A stretch of 30,000 nt of DNA from Symbiodinium natans. Lineage: Eukaryota > Sar > Dinophyceae > Suessiales > Symbiodiniaceae. The stretch spans positions 132,501 to 162,500 of the forward strand of contig CAJNDS010001101.1 in assembly GCA_905221605.1 (NCBI GenBank). The letters are read 5' to 3'. Under the pieces are notes generated by a model that was given only the letters and a program-made list of their open reading frames with translations, was not told where the DNA came from and searched no databases. How positions within the stretch are numbered: the stretch's first letter is position 1; each line of letters opens with the position of its first letter. Made by a program: the position numbers and the translations under genes. Shown here piece by piece: positions 29,980 through 30,000 of this stretch.

Positions 29980-30000
29980 TACTTGGAGGTTCAGGGTACC
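29980..30000. mobile_element. Family A left end cut by the window edge
   Basis: acttggaggttcagggtacc at the last bases. A lone family A right end (ttatgaacctccaag) also occurs at 29812-29826. Confidence 0.6.

Noticed and set aside
1-30000. tRNA, rRNA or snRNA genes
   Set aside because: No cloverleaf, A/B box pair or conserved rRNA block was recognised on either strand; a covariance-model scan would be needed to exclude small RNAs.

Overview
EUKARYOTIC, INTRON-DOMINATED DNA. No bacterial gene, operon or RNA gene is visible. The window is saturated with plant/alveolate-type telomere heptamers (TTTAGGG / CCCTAAA) in both orientations, short palindromic MITE-like elements, minisatellites and long C, G, T or A runs. 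Between them lie small GC-richer islands. None of the ATG-to-stop ORFs longer than 60 codons is a gene. The islands are exons of a minus-strand gene, most only 25-145 bp long.

THE GENE. I read the minus strand island by island with two rules: the acceptor is nearly always AG followed by G, and the donor is GT or GC. This gave a chain of 36 candidate exons from about 29911 down to 4288 whose reading phases agree at almost every junction. The middle of the chain (about 19060 down to 9437) spells a recognisable class I SAM-dependent methyltransferase domain. Its motifs appear in the right order and with family-like spacing: a GSGDK then HDYLGNYERLL lead-in, VLEFG-VRMGSS and MWSEYFPHGTVVG-MD (SAM-binding motif I and the next strand), ASDQS, DFD-VIVDDANH, and GG-VYLIEDVH. 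They resemble bacterial metal-dependent sugar O-methyltransferases of the TylF/MycE kind. Just upstream is a possible EF-hand loop (DRDDDGNMTYDD). Further upstream (29911-20242) the exons encode a protein part I do not recognise. It has one hydrophobic stretch and one N-glycosylation sequon. Neither the start nor the stop codon is identified. Weaker exon candidates continue to base 140, so the gene, or a same-strand neighbour, probably runs off the window.

INTRONS. They run from about 110 bp to more than 3 kb and are built from repeats. Family A has TACTTGGAGGTTC ends (at least 12 copies). Family B has CCCAAAGAGCCCAATA ends. Families F and H end in TACCCAAAGG, D in CTTGGTAGCCCAG. C, E, G, I, J, K and M are rarer. 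Several are nested, for example E inside D, C inside A, and G inside F. Telomere-like arrays sit in the loops of A and B copies. Some introns are little more than one MITE, which suggests introner-like elements.

ORGANISM. TTTAGGG repeats, about half GC-AG introns and a near-universal AG|G acceptor together best fit a dinoflagellate nuclear genome. A chromerid or coccidian (Eimeria genomes are known for interstitial AGGGTTT repeats) is less likely. This is inference; no marker gene settles it. All splice sites come from reading alone and partly from phase matching, so they need transcript confirmation.
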